From Caryophanales bacterium UBA4278 (GTDB lineage Bacteria; Bacillota_I; Bacilli_A; RFN20; CAG-826): 64,000 nt of DNA. The notes under the pieces are model-generated. The model ran no database searches, was not told the DNA's origin, and saw only the letters and a program-made list of their open reading frames with translations. The position numbers and the translations under genes are program-made. This document shows positions 43,193 to 51,623 of the stretch, one piece after another (positions within the stretch are counted from its first letter, which is position 1; each line of letters begins with the position of its first letter). The stretch is from assembly GCA_002395065.1 (NCBI GenBank), contig DGVS01000002.1, positions 51,622 to 115,621 on the forward strand, read 5' to 3'.

Positions 43193-43220
43193 AAAAAGGT
43201 AATGAACTTTCGTACATTAC
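43193..43220 (-). promoter_or_regulatory. Attenuator-like hairpin in the leader of the 1035-residue gene
   Basis: GTAATG pairs with CATTAC (43199-43204 with 43215-43220) around TACGAAAGTT and is followed by C and six Ts on the minus strand, between the promoter and the ribosome site. It could stop transcription before the gene. Confidence 0.45.
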
Positions 43221-43319
43221 TTTTCTAAGAAAGAAAGGATGGATTAAATAGATATTTTGCGCATTAACATCTAAAGAATGTTCTTTTCTTTACTATAGAT
43301 TAGTTCTGTACTTGTCTAT

Positions 43320-43348
43320 ATTATACGAAAAGAGATTAACTATGTTAA
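43320..43348 (-). promoter_or_regulatory. Promoter of the 1035-residue surface protein gene
   Basis: TTAACA (43343-43348) and TATAAT (43320-43325) on the minus strand with a 17-base spacer. The expected leader is about 170 bases. Confidence 0.7.
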
Positions 43349-43392
43349 GAAAGAAAAGATGCATCCATCATTTGTTTCGATTGGATGCATCT
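43346..43392 (-). terminator. Strong terminator upstream of the surface gene promoter
   Basis: An 11-base perfect stem (AGATGCATCCA with TGGATGCATCT, 43357-43367 and 43382-43392) is followed by TTTTCTTTC on the minus strand. It ends a leftward transcript from the 43.4-43.6 kb region, and overlaps the -35 box of the next promoter by a few bases. Confidence 0.85.
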
Positions 43393-43439
43393 AATTAGTG
43401 TTATATATAAAATTTTTTATTATAGTAGTAAGAGTAATA

Positions 43440-43556
43440 CTATTTCACAAACTCACGTAAACCTTTACGGAGCCTAGACAATCTACTGTAATTTTCTTTG
43501 AAATACAAATCCGTTTTATAATAAAAAAATGCCAACTTGGCACTATTCGATTTCAT
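43440..43556 (-). CDS. Possible small basic protein, 38 residues
   Basis: Short ORF just upstream of the strong terminator. From the ATG at 43554-43556 it encodes 38 residues, rich in Lys, Arg and aromatic residues (KLAFFYYKTDLYF, then SRLSRLRKGLREFVK), with codons richer in G and C than the surrounding spacer. No clear ribosome site is seen, and the frame stays open for about 13 codons upstream, so it could be the tail of a decayed gene instead. I do not recognise it. Confidence 0.35.
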   Translation of the reverse strand: MKSNSAKLAFFYYKTDLYFKENYSRLSRLRKGLREFVK

Positions 43557-43640
43557 TAACCATTTGATAAAACTAATTTTTTTTTACGTTTTGTTTAATA
43601 ATTTTTATTTACAAATAGAAATTTATGCTAATATATAGAC

Positions 43641-43738
43641 GTCTAGAAAACCACTATTGTGTTTGTTTATCTATTCATAAGTTTCGAGGCCGCGTAATGC
43701 CGCCGCCCTGCTTGGGAAACCATGGCAGGTTTTTTATT
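43641..43738 (+). ncRNA. Candidate small RNA convergent with the DUF3800 gene
   Basis: An extended -10 promoter (TTTACA 43608-43613, TGC-TAATAT 43627-43634) precedes about 100 bases without an ORF. This stretch contains a G/C-rich island (43688-43711) in otherwise A/T-rich DNA and ends in a strong terminator: CCTGC...GCAGG with an inner TGG/CCA and GAAA tetraloop (43707-43729), then TTTTTT. The stop codon of the convergent DUF3800 gene lies within this T-run. No known RNA family is recognised. Confidence 0.45.
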
Positions 43739-44531
43739 TTTTGACTTCTCTATCAAAAAATTCAATAAACTCATTGGATGATAAATTTGAATTGTAGACC
43801 TTTTTTGCTATTTCAATAAATTCAATATTTCTAAAAAAGCTGTATATAGATCGACTAGTGAAATCAGCAAGTTCCGTACCAACTGGATAACAAAACGCAT
43901 CTTTCTTTGTAAAGTAAAGTTTTAAAGAATTTACTAAACGTTTTTTCTTTCGCAAAGAAACAAACAAATCTAATATCGTTTTATCTATTTTGGGGTTTGA
44001 TGACTCTTCCAATACAAATATGGCTTCTCTGTCTATTTCAATCAGCATCTTTTCAATCTTTAGAAATTCTCTCTTATAAAGAGCTTTTATAATCGATAGA
44101 GATAATGTTTCATCTAATAACCCATATTTTTTAATATAACGAACTTTATTAAAAGCTGTTGCTACAACTTTATAACGATAGCCATCAATTAATTCGTTTA
44201 ATTCCTCAATGAATAATGATTTGGGGGTGGTTGTGCCGCGGATACAAAGTTCTTTATTAAATATATCTGAAGCGTGGAGAATAGTTTTAGAATCGCCAAA
44301 ATGCTTCATTTTAAAATCACACATTGAGGCATAAATGTATTCGAGATTCTTAAAGCCAACATAGACGCCGGTTACAACGAAATTTGAATCTCTTGGTTCA
44401 ACTCTTTCGTTATTTTTAATTTTCTTAATTATAGTAGAAAGATCTTTTATATCTCCGCTCTCGTCGATGAAAACATAATTTTGTTCTTTATTAATTTTTG
44501 TTAAAACTGTCGGTTTTTCGTACCAAGCCAT
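43734..44531 (-). CDS. DUF3800-family protein
   Basis: Protein of the DUF3800 family (RNase H-like fold predicted for the family; biochemical function not established to my knowledge). In the 265 residues the family start motif is VFIDESGDIKDL (about 19-30), followed by the VVTGVYVGF strand, ILHASDIFNK near 93, a late Asp/Glu pattern in MLIEIDREAIFVLEESSNPKID, and the DFTSRSIYSFF helix. The acidic residues in these strands could form a metal site. The ATG follows GAGGTTCAAG. DUF3800 genes are often in phage, plasmid or defence-rich DNA, which fits this accessory region. Confidence 0.75.
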   Translation of the reverse strand: MAWYEKPTVLTKINKEQNYVFIDESGDIKDLSTIIKKIKNNERVEPRDSNFVVTGVYVGFKNLEYIYASMCDFKMKHFGDSKTILHASDIFNKELCIRGTTTPKSLFIEELNELIDGYRYKVVATAFNKVRYIKKYGLLDETLSLSIIKALYKREFLKIEKMLIEIDREAIFVLEESSNPKIDKTILDLFVSLRKKKRLVNSLKLYFTKKDAFCYPVGTELADFTSRSIYSFFRNIEFIEIAKKVYNSNLSSNEFIEFFDREVKK

Positions 44532-44834
44532 CTTGAACCTCTTATAACAACAGTTTTAAATTATATCTCTAAACGTTAATCAATGTATAGAATGTATGTT
44601 ATTTTTCCATTAAGATCTTAAAAATAATTGAATTCTCGCAATTGGTCCTTTTTCAAATAATTCAATTAGGCTTTTAAAATAATACGAAAATTAGTTTTAA
44701 AATTGTTATTCAAATTATCAATGCCATCTTTATACTTCTTTGTATTAAAGAAGGAATAAAAATATAAAAGAAAACGATTCGTAAATCATTTTCCACAAAT
44801 AATGATAGACAGATCGTAAACTTTATTTATTCAA
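44532..44834. other. Intergenic region before the epimerase gene
   Basis: A/T-rich spacer of 303 bases. I see no RNA gene, strong hairpin or credible ORF; short open stretches on the minus strand are interrupted by stops. Confidence 0.4.
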
Positions 44835-45854
44835 TTATTTGTAAAAACTCTTATACCACTTAGCAAAGTTCCTTAATCCTTCTCTTAAAGAAGTAGATGG
44901 TTTATAACCAAAGTCCTTTTCTAAGCCGCTTGTGTCAGCATATGTAATAGGAACATCGCCTTTTTGCATTGGGACTAGTTTCATATGTGATTTAATATCA
45001 AAATCAGATGGTAAAACTTTTGCTCTAATTAATTCTTCCGAAAGAATCCTTACGAATTCCATTAAATCTTCGGGATGATTATTTCCGATGTTGTAAATCT
45101 TATAAGGTGGAATTGGTAAACCATCTCCACCGTTTTTCTTTTCAGGAGTTTTATCCATGACACGGATAACTCCTTCAACAATATCATCTACGTAAGTGAA
45201 ATCTCTCTTACAATTACCGTAATTAAATATCTCAATTGTGTCACCTTTAATTAACTTATTAGTAAAACTAAAATAAGCCATATCTGGTCTACCCATTGGG
45301 CCATAAACTGTAAAGAAACGTAATCCAGTTGTTGGAATGTTATATAACTTCGAATAAGCGTGAGCTAAAAGCTCATTGCTCTTCTTTGTCGCAGCATACA
45401 AACTAACAGGGTTGTCTACCTTATCATCTGTAGAGAATGGCACTTTAGTGTTACCACCATATACACTTGAGGATGAAGCATATACAAGATGTTTAACCGG
45501 ATGATATCTACAAGCTTCTAATATGTTGTAAAAACCAATGATATTCGATTGAATGTAAACATCTGGGTGGTCGATTGAATATCTCACACCAGCTTGAGCG
45601 GCTAAGTTCACCACTACGTCAAATTTATATTCATCAAACAATTTATCAATGAATTCTTTATCTGAAATATCACCTTTGATGAATGTAAATTTACCAAATG
45701 GCTTAAGCATCTCCAAACGAGCTTCTTTTAATGAAACATCATAATAATCGTTAAGATTATCTAAACCAATAATTTCATCATCAGTGGTCTCTAAAAGACG
45801 TTTGCATAGAAACGCTCCTATAAATCCTGCTGCACCAGTAACCAAAACTTTCAT
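44835..45854 (-). CDS. UDP-glucuronate 4-epimerase (SDR family)
   Basis: Converts UDP-glucuronate to UDP-galacturonate for polysaccharide synthesis. The 339 residues show the NAD-binding GAAGFIGAFL (7-16), GLDNLNDYYD typical of UDP-GlcA epimerases, the AAQAGVRYSI motif, catalytic YAATK near residues 148-152, and GRPDMAYF for substrate binding. It follows the UDP-glucose dehydrogenase gene by four bases, so the two consecutive steps are encoded together. A UDP-GlcA decarboxylase is less likely because the YDVSLK and VRYSI motifs fit the epimerase. Confidence 0.9.
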   Translation of the reverse strand: MKVLVTGAAGFIGAFLCKRLLETTDDEIIGLDNLNDYYDVSLKEARLEMLKPFGKFTFIKGDISDKEFIDKLFDEYKFDVVVNLAAQAGVRYSIDHPDVYIQSNIIGFYNILEACRYHPVKHLVYASSSSVYGGNTKVPFSTDDKVDNPVSLYAATKKSNELLAHAYSKLYNIPTTGLRFFTVYGPMGRPDMAYFSFTNKLIKGDTIEIFNYGNCKRDFTYVDDIVEGVIRVMDKTPEKKNGGDGLPIPPYKIYNIGNNHPEDLMEFVRILSEELIRAKVLPSDFDIKSHMKLVPMQKGDVPITYADTSGLEKDFGYKPSTSLREGLRNFAKWYKSFYK

Positions 45855-45858
45855 TCAA

Positions 45859-47067
45859 TTAATCTCTTCTTAATAAATCTCTTGTATAGACCTTATCTTT
45901 AACATCATCTAAAGATGAATCATAACGATTCGCTATGATGACTTTAGATATCTTCTTGAATTCATCAAAATCTCTAATAACTTTACAATTAAAGAATTCT
46001 TCATCTTTTAATGTTGGCTCATATATGACAATCTTCACTCCTTTAGCGTGTAATCTCTTCATTACACCTTGGATTGAAGATTGTCTAAAGTTATCTGATC
46101 CAGATTTCATGGTTAATCTATAAATACCGACGGTAATATCATCTTTACCATCATTCTTATATCCAGCCATTTTAAGAACTTGATCGCAGATAAATTGTTT
46201 TCTTGTTCTATTTGATTCAACAATCGCAGATATTAAATTCTCTGGAACATCCTCAAAATTAGCTCTTAATTCTTTTGTATCCTTTGGTAGACAATAACCA
46301 CCATAACCAAAAGATGGGTTATTGTAGTAATCTCCAATACGCGGATCACCACATACCCCTTTAATGATGTCTAGTGTATCTAAACCTTTTAATTGAGCAA
46401 AGGAATCAAGTTCATTGAAGTAAGCTACTCTAAGAGCTAAATATGTATTTGCGAACAACTTCACTGCTTCCGCTTCAGTGCAACCTAATATATGAACTTG
46501 AATATCTTTTTTGATTGCGCCTTCTTGAAGAAGTGCAGCAAAATGACCAGCAAAATCCAAATATTCTTTACTTTTTTCTGGTACTCCAACAACAATACGA
46601 GAAGGATATAGGTTGTCATATAAGGCTTTACCTTCTCTAAGGAATTCTGGAGAGAAGACAATTCTTTTATATTTATATTTCTCGATAGCATATTTAGTAA
46701 ATCCAACGCCGACAGTTGATTTAACAACAATCCAGGCGTTTGGATTTACTTTAATAACTTGTTTAATAACTGCTTCAACAGATGAAGTATCAAACTTATT
46801 TGTTTCACTATCGTAGTTTGTTGGAGTAGAGATAATGACAATATCAGAATGTTGATATGCTTTATCTCCATCTGTTGTAGCAGTTAGATCTAATTTTTTA
46901 GTTTTTAGATATTCTTCAATCTCCTTATCTACGATTGGAGATTTATGTTGATTAATTAAATCAACTTTGGATTGTAAAATGTCTACAGCGTAGACTGTAT
47001 TGTGTTGAGATAAGATGATGGCGTTGGATAGTCCAACGTATCCTGTTCCGGCAACTGAGATTTTCAT
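45859..47067 (-). CDS. ugd: UDP-glucose 6-dehydrogenase
   Basis: Oxidises UDP-glucose to UDP-glucuronate, feeding the next gene. In the 402 residues: NAD-binding VAGTGYVGLSNA (4-15), STPTNYDSETN near 82, the STVGVGFT motif, and the catalytic Cys in GYGGYCLPKDTKEL near 257. The length matches the short bacterial Ugd forms. A TATAAT box only six bases from the ATG and the absence of a ribosome site predict a leaderless transcript. Confidence 0.93.
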   Translation of the reverse strand: MKISVAGTGYVGLSNAIILSQHNTVYAVDILQSKVDLINQHKSPIVDKEIEEYLKTKKLDLTATTDGDKAYQHSDIVIISTPTNYDSETNKFDTSSVEAVIKQVIKVNPNAWIVVKSTVGVGFTKYAIEKYKYKRIVFSPEFLREGKALYDNLYPSRIVVGVPEKSKEYLDFAGHFAALLQEGAIKKDIQVHILGCTEAEAVKLFANTYLALRVAYFNELDSFAQLKGLDTLDIIKGVCGDPRIGDYYNNPSFGYGGYCLPKDTKELRANFEDVPENLISAIVESNRTRKQFICDQVLKMAGYKNDGKDDITVGIYRLTMKSGSDNFRQSSIQGVMKRLHAKGVKIVIYEPTLKDEEFFNCKVIRDFDEFKKISKVIIANRYDSSLDDVKDKVYTRDLLRRD

Positions 47068-47073
47068 ATTTGA

Positions 47074-47079
47074 ATTATA
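47074..47079 (-). promoter_or_regulatory. -10 box of ugd, leaderless geometry
   Basis: A perfect TATAAT on the minus strand lies six bases from the ugd ATG, with no ribosome site. The -35 region is weak (TTATAT). Confidence 0.45.
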
Positions 47080-47113
47080 CTATTTAATGGGTTAAATATA
47101 ATAATAATTTTAA

Positions 47114-48199
47114 TTATTTCCCAAACAGCTTTTTAAAATACCTTAAATTATCTTTATCAGAAGAATCTTCCAAATACTTTTTAACTTTTATCAAAAGTGA
47201 TTCTTTATCATGAACATTCCCTATCGCGTGAATTTTTTTGTGACAATTGGGACAAAGTGCAACAGTATTATAAATACGATCAGGTCCACCATTTGCCAAA
47301 TATATGATATGGTGACATTCTAAATATGGTTGACCCAACTTATTTTTAAACGGAGCATTTCTACCGCACAAATCGCACTTACCATGAGCGCGATGCTTTG
47401 TAAAAGCACTAACTTTTTGATCGCGTTTGTATGATTTTTTTCTAGAACACTTTAATTCATATGCAGTTGGTTCGGGCAACAAATAAGCGTCTTTCGATTC
47501 TTCGAATGTTAAATAAGCAAGCGAATCATCAAAATGTGTAATTTTTCTAAAATTCTTCATTCTGTTTAAGATGATTTTGTGTGTTCCATTTTCATCTAGA
47601 GAATGATCAACTATTTCACATTCGCCAAAGAATTTATATTGATTTCTACAGATTCTCCTAAAAACGTAGATTTTATAGTCAAATTCTTTATATCTGATTA
47701 GGCATTTACTTGCATCTTTCGAATGAGGTCCGTAATTAAATTCAATAATATTGTCATTATTATAAAAAGAATTGTATGTGTCGTTTAAAACAAGCAAAAA
47801 TACTTTTTTCTCAGTGATTTTTCTGATACAAGCGCCTCTTCTGCTTCCACCGAATAAAATGAAAATATCTTGTTGGGTAACAACATCATTAATTTGCAAA
47901 TCTAAATAAGAAATTTTATGGTCTAATTCACTTTTGTAATTATTTCTTAAATATTCACAAATATCTTCGTTTGCTAATACTCCGAACTCGTGAAATTTTT
48001 TAAATTGCTCGGCATCGCGATGATGACCGTTTTCATATCTCAAAAAATAATCATATATATTTCCAGTAAAGTAAATATGTTTAATAACATCATAGTGTCT
48101 TTTAATCTTCTTCAATAGAAAACGATATTCATTATTGTTCTCGAAAATACTTATTGCCTTTTCAAAATTATCTAATACAAAACGCGCTCCGTTATCCAT
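47114..48199 (-). CDS. HNH endonuclease with N-terminal sensor-like domain
   Basis: Probable nuclease of a DNA-defence system. The 361 residues end in an HNH domain with a CxxC zinc ribbon: CDLCGRNAP (near 277), ECHHIIYLANGGPDRIYN with the catalytic His pair, and ALCPNCHKKIH (near 318). The middle region (about 115-235) looks like a small beta-barrel of the PUA/SRA/EVE kind (SRRGACIRKI, FRRICRNQYKFFGECEIVD), a fold used by some type IV restriction enzymes to read modified bases; this is inferred by pattern only. The upstream gene is an OLD-type ATPase/TOPRIM, damaged by an IS. Confidence 0.75.
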   Translation of the reverse strand: MDNGARFVLDNFEKAISIFENNNEYRFLLKKIKRHYDVIKHIYFTGNIYDYFLRYENGHHRDAEQFKKFHEFGVLANEDICEYLRNNYKSELDHKISYLDLQINDVVTQQDIFILFGGSRRGACIRKITEKKVFLLVLNDTYNSFYNNDNIIEFNYGPHSKDASKCLIRYKEFDYKIYVFRRICRNQYKFFGECEIVDHSLDENGTHKIILNRMKNFRKITHFDDSLAYLTFEESKDAYLLPEPTAYELKCSRKKSYKRDQKVSAFTKHRAHGKCDLCGRNAPFKNKLGQPYLECHHIIYLANGGPDRIYNTVALCPNCHKKIHAIGNVHDKESLLIKVKKYLEDSSDKDNLRYFKKLFGK

Positions 48200-48267
48200 T
48201 ACAATACTGCCCCCGCTTATTTAAGCAAAAAATCAACAATAATAGTTATTCAAAAATCTCCACCTAT

Positions 48268-49551
48268 TCACGCCAGAAGTTTTTGAACATCTGAAATCAG
48301 TTGATTATCATTCAAAAGAAATGAACTAATGTTTTCTGCTATCAAATCTTTTATCCCATCTTCGGATAAAGTGGGATTGCTGCTTTTTATTAAACTAAAA
48401 AATGTATTTTTATCGGTTGGAACCACAGTTTCGCTTAAACCAAACAAGGAATTCAGGCCTTCAAGAGTAATATATAGTTCTATACATTCCTTACTTAAAG
48501 ATTCGACACAATGCCTATCACCATCTTTGATCACGCGGCAACCAAATCCTTTTCTAATTAATTCGTTTTTAACCGGATCTATGTTTCCACTGCCACCACA
48601 TTGTATAACTATATATTCATCTTGTTTGCCGATAAGCGTTAAAACTTTATTGATCCATTTCATATCTGTTTTCCCTTCGACTAAAACAAATGTTTTGTTA
48701 TCAACATTACCCAAACCCAATAACATATCCGCAACTGTTTCGGCATCGGTATTATTCAAAATAGGAATAACACTGTTGCTATTAACGCAAGACATAAGAT
48801 GAACTGAATGTGTTGTGATTAACGATTGGCAAAATAAATTCTCAACGATATTGAGTAGTTGTATCGCATTTTTAATTGATAACGAATTCTCTATTTCGTC
48901 AATTCCTATAATAACATTTTCGTATTTTGATTTTGTTAAAAGAGAATACATCACAGTTTTTTTGTATCCAGAGCCACGTCCTTCTATAGGAACTCCAGAT
49001 GAAGAAATATCGTATTTTACTGCACTTTCGAGTTTTAAAGTTGTTTTTTGAGAAAACGATGTTGTTCCATGTCCAACAATCATTAATTGTCCATCAATTG
49101 TTGATAAAACATCATTCACACTATTTTCATATAAGGTTTGTATTTGATCAGTCATTTCAATAGTAATATCATGTTTAGCCTTTGCAATCGCTAAATCGCT
49201 AATCAATTTCTTAACATCAATCGAATTTGCTTGAATAAAAACATAAGACATAGAATTTAAACTAGATTGATTTCCTTCCACAGAATCAAATTTTCCGGTT
49301 TTTCCCTTATAAATTTTCTTTATGAAGTGATAGCTCGATAATTCATCATATACCAACACCCCTATTTCAATATCAACGTCTGGGTTCCTTATTAATTCTT
49401 TTTCTATTTTGTCTTTGTTAAAAAATATATCAAGCGCCTCAAGAACAGTTGACTTCCCCGAGTCATTGTCTCCAATCAATAAGTTATCTTTCGATATCTT
49501 TATAGTTTCTTTTTCATAAGCTTTAAAATTTTTGATAAAAATTGATTTAAT
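48268..49551 (-). pseudogene. OLD-family ATPase with TOPRIM domain, 5' end removed by IS insertion
   Basis: Overcoming-lysogenization-defect type ATPase. The reading frame is open from the IS boundary (49551): 24 codons encoding IKSIFIKNFKAYEKE and on to the Walker A GDNDSGKST, then the GRGSGYKKTVMYSLL signature region, IIGIDEIENSLS (Walker B), and a TOPRIM nuclease domain with VEGKTD and VIKDGDRHC. The normal ATG is missing: the IS ends exactly at the first codon kept, and the only near start is a TTG directly before the Walker A motif. The native promoter and first residues are lost, so it is probably inactive, although the rest is intact. Confidence 0.8.
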
Positions 49552-49555
49552 TGCA

Positions 49556-50404
49556 CTAGTTAACGATTTGTAGACACTTACTTTTAGATTTTACACAAGT
49601 TTGCTGTTGATGTAACTCCTTATATTGTTTTGGAGTCAAATAATTCAAACTGTATGCAGGTCGTTTCTCGTTAAAGAACACAATATAATCTTTGATTTCC
49701 TCGTCAATCTTATCAATTGAAGTAATGTGAAAATCCATAAACATTTCCGTTTTGATCCACCCATTAATTGATTCCATTGATGCATTATCAGTCGGAGTTC
49801 CTGCACGAGACATTGAATGTATGATATTATAAGAAGGTAAGAGCTCGTTAAAACTCTTCGAGGAGTATACAGAACCTTGGTCGGTATGGAGAATCATCTC
49901 TAAATCTGGATACTCTTTTTTGATATTAATCAAATCTTGTAGGCCTGAGATGTACGTCATTCTGTCTCCTCTTTTCCCGCTCAATGAATAGCTAACAATT
50001 TCGTTATTCCACAAATCCATGAACAATGTGAGCTCGAAGTAATGGCCTTGAAGCCAAAATGCAGTCATGTCGCTCACAATACATTCAAGTGGTCTTTCTA
50101 TATTGAGACCCGCCATTAGTAGATTTGGAAATATTTTGAACGGATCGCCTGGCTTCTTGTATTTATAATGTTTAGCTTTGCTAACGATACCAATATACTT
50201 GCAACATCTATGCGCTGTAACATCACTCATTGCCAAACCAAGATCGTTTCGAATCATTGCATTTAACCAGCGATAACCATGACTTGGATATTTGTCATGA
50301 TATTCCTTGAATTTAGCAATATTCGATGCGCGCGTGATCATTTTTGGTGTTGGATGTTCAATTCTATGTTTCCATTTATAGAATCCACTTCGATTAATGT
50401 TCAT
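49556..50404 (-). CDS. IS3-family transposase catalytic part (OrfB), copy 1
   Basis: DDE integrase-like transposase, 282 residues from the internal ATG. Catalytic residues are visible: Asp in VSDMTAF, Asp in HTDQGSVY and Glu in SMESINGWIK, with the usual 35-residue D-E spacing. The frame is open upstream of this ATG and lies at -1 relative to OrfA, so the full enzyme is made by frameshifting. Confidence 0.93.
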   Translation of the reverse strand: MNINRSGFYKWKHRIEHPTPKMITRASNIAKFKEYHDKYPSHGYRWLNAMIRNDLGLAMSDVTAHRCCKYIGIVSKAKHYKYKKPGDPFKIFPNLLMAGLNIERPLECIVSDMTAFWLQGHYFELTLFMDLWNNEIVSYSLSGKRGDRMTYISGLQDLINIKKEYPDLEMILHTDQGSVYSSKSFNELLPSYNIIHSMSRAGTPTDNASMESINGWIKTEMFMDFHITSIDKIDEEIKDYIVFFNEKRPAYSLNYLTPKQYKELHQQQTCVKSKSKCLQIVN

Positions 50405-50451
50405 CAGTCTGCAAAGTCTTTTGATTGGGAATTCTCCTGATAATTCAAGAA

Positions 50452-50802
50452 TTATTTTGTATTCTTGCTGCGTAAAGAAACGTATTCCTTGTTTTGCCCA
50501 CCCCCTTTCACTTCGTATCCTTTTTTTGCTCGTTCTTCTCCAATTCGAGCTTTGATAACTTCATCAATTAATTGATCTTTGGACATTGAACTAAGAGCTT
50601 CCATATCTTTTTCACGAGAAAGCGACGACGATGATCCGCTTCTTCCGTCGATAACAATGTTATTCATCTTTTTATATTCTTTAATCCAAAGATAAATAGT
50701 TGGCATGCTAACGGAGTATTGTTCAGATGCAGTTGAATAAGTTAATTCGTGCTCTACTACTTTTTTAGCGATGTCTAATCTTTCTTCTTTTGTGTATTTC
50801 AT
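50452..50802 (-). CDS. IS3-family OrfA, copy 1
   Basis: DNA-binding helix-turn-helix subunit. Start at 50802 after AGGAGGTG gives 116 residues (the frame extends nine codons upstream, over the ribosome site). The HTH lies in YTKEERLDIAKKVVEHELTY and MPTIYLWIKEY. A run of seven As (50521-50527 on the opposite strand) is a perfect -1 slippery site near its end. Confidence 0.9.
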   Translation of the reverse strand: MKYTKEERLDIAKKVVEHELTYSTASEQYSVSMPTIYLWIKEYKKMNNIVIDGRSGSSSSLSREKDMEALSSMSKDQLIDEVIKARIGEERAKKGYEVKGGGQNKEYVSLRSKNTK

Positions 50803-50880
50803 AAACACCTCCTTGACTAATTTTAACAAACCCCTGTGTAAAACTAGATATAAGGTGTCTACTTTTCGTTTATCACTTCA

Positions 50881-51023
50881 AAGTTGTCATTCTTAGGTAT
50901 GTAACACTTATATAAAGGTAATATTTATTCTTATTAAAACCAAATAAGGTTCGTCTTCTAATGTAAAAGGCTTATATATGCTGCATTGCATTTTCTATTT
51001 GATTTATAAAATTGCTTGTTATA
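50881..51023. other. Spacer between IS copy 1 and the polysaccharide genes
   Basis: A/T-rich, 143 bases; no gene or clear signal seen. No terminator is evident after the acetyltransferase gene at 51024. Confidence 0.3.
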
Positions 51024-51623
51024 TTAAAAATTTAATTGATTTTTTAATTTTTCAACATTTTTAACTCGTTCAAAATATTGAGTGCCATCTCTTTTAAACC
51101 ATGGCTCTTGTTTTTTTATATAAGCCGCTGGCTGTCCAGCAACAAATGAACACCCAGTATCAATATTTGAATTGACCACAGAATTCATTCCAACAGTAAC
51201 AAAGTCTGAAATTTTAATGTCTTTATAAACTTTTGCACCAGAGGATAAATAAAAACCCTTGCCAATATGTTTCCAACCTTCAGTTATACATGTTGAGGTA
51301 TGCAAAACACAAAATGGACCGATTTTATTTCCGCTTCCAACTACAATTGTTCCGTGATGAGGTATTATCAAGCCATATTCGAAAACGTTCGGAGAAATTT
51401 GTATTCCTGTTTTGTAACTTAATTTTCTATACTTATATCTTTTAAAAAACATGACACGATTTTTACTCGTTCCATATTCAATTTTACGAAGCAATTTAAG
51501 CTGCTTGTTGATTAAATTATTCGAAACAAATGACTTTAAGCGCTTTTTAAAAGAATATTCGCCATTATTCATTATAAAATCTGCAGCAATATAAAATTTA
51601 AGTTTCTTCTTTGAGTCAATCAT
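51024..51623 (-). CDS. Serine acetyltransferase-like sugar O-acetyltransferase
   Basis: Left-handed beta-helix acyltransferase of the CysE type used in polysaccharide modification. Start at 51623, where ATG overlaps the end of the glycosyltransferase gene by eight bases; 199 residues. Hexapeptide turns such as GLIIPHHGTIVVGSGNKIGP (near 112) and VTVGMNSVVNSN are visible, with the acetyl-CoA-type catalytic His in IPHHG. The N-terminal 90 residues are helical as in CysE. A role in O-acetylating the repeat unit is inferred from the locus. Confidence 0.8.
   Translation of the reverse strand: MIDSKKKLKFYIAADFIMNNGEYSFKKRLKSFVSNNLINKQLKLLRKIEYGTSKNRVMFFKRYKYRKLSYKTGIQISPNVFEYGLIIPHHGTIVVGSGNKIGPFCVLHTSTCITEGWKHIGKGFYLSSGAKVYKDIKISDFVTVGMNSVVNSNIDTGCSFVAGQPAAYIKKQEPWFKRDGTQYFERVKNVEKLKNQLNF

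Larger units (their letters stand above)
49552..50880 (-). mobile_element. IS3-family insertion sequence, copy 1 (1329 bp)
   Basis: Ends TG...CA with imperfect inverted repeats (shared AACGA and GTAGACAC blocks) were set by comparison with the second copy at 60192-61520. The two copies have exactly the same length and differ at a handful of residues in the predicted proteins. No target duplication is visible (AAT on the left, AAG on the right), unlike copy 2. It interrupts the 5' end of the OLD-type ATPase gene. Confidence 0.92.

Noticed and set aside
43688..43738. SRP (4.5S) RNA or tmRNA end in the G/C-rich small-RNA candidate
   Set aside because: The conserved SRP loop (GGAAGG/GCAGC) and the tmRNA T-arm are absent.
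44660..44790. Short minus-strand open stretch between the DUF3800 and epimerase genes
   Set aside because: Low-complexity Asn/Lys/Phe/Ile composition expected from A/T-rich DNA, with in-frame stops and no start signals.
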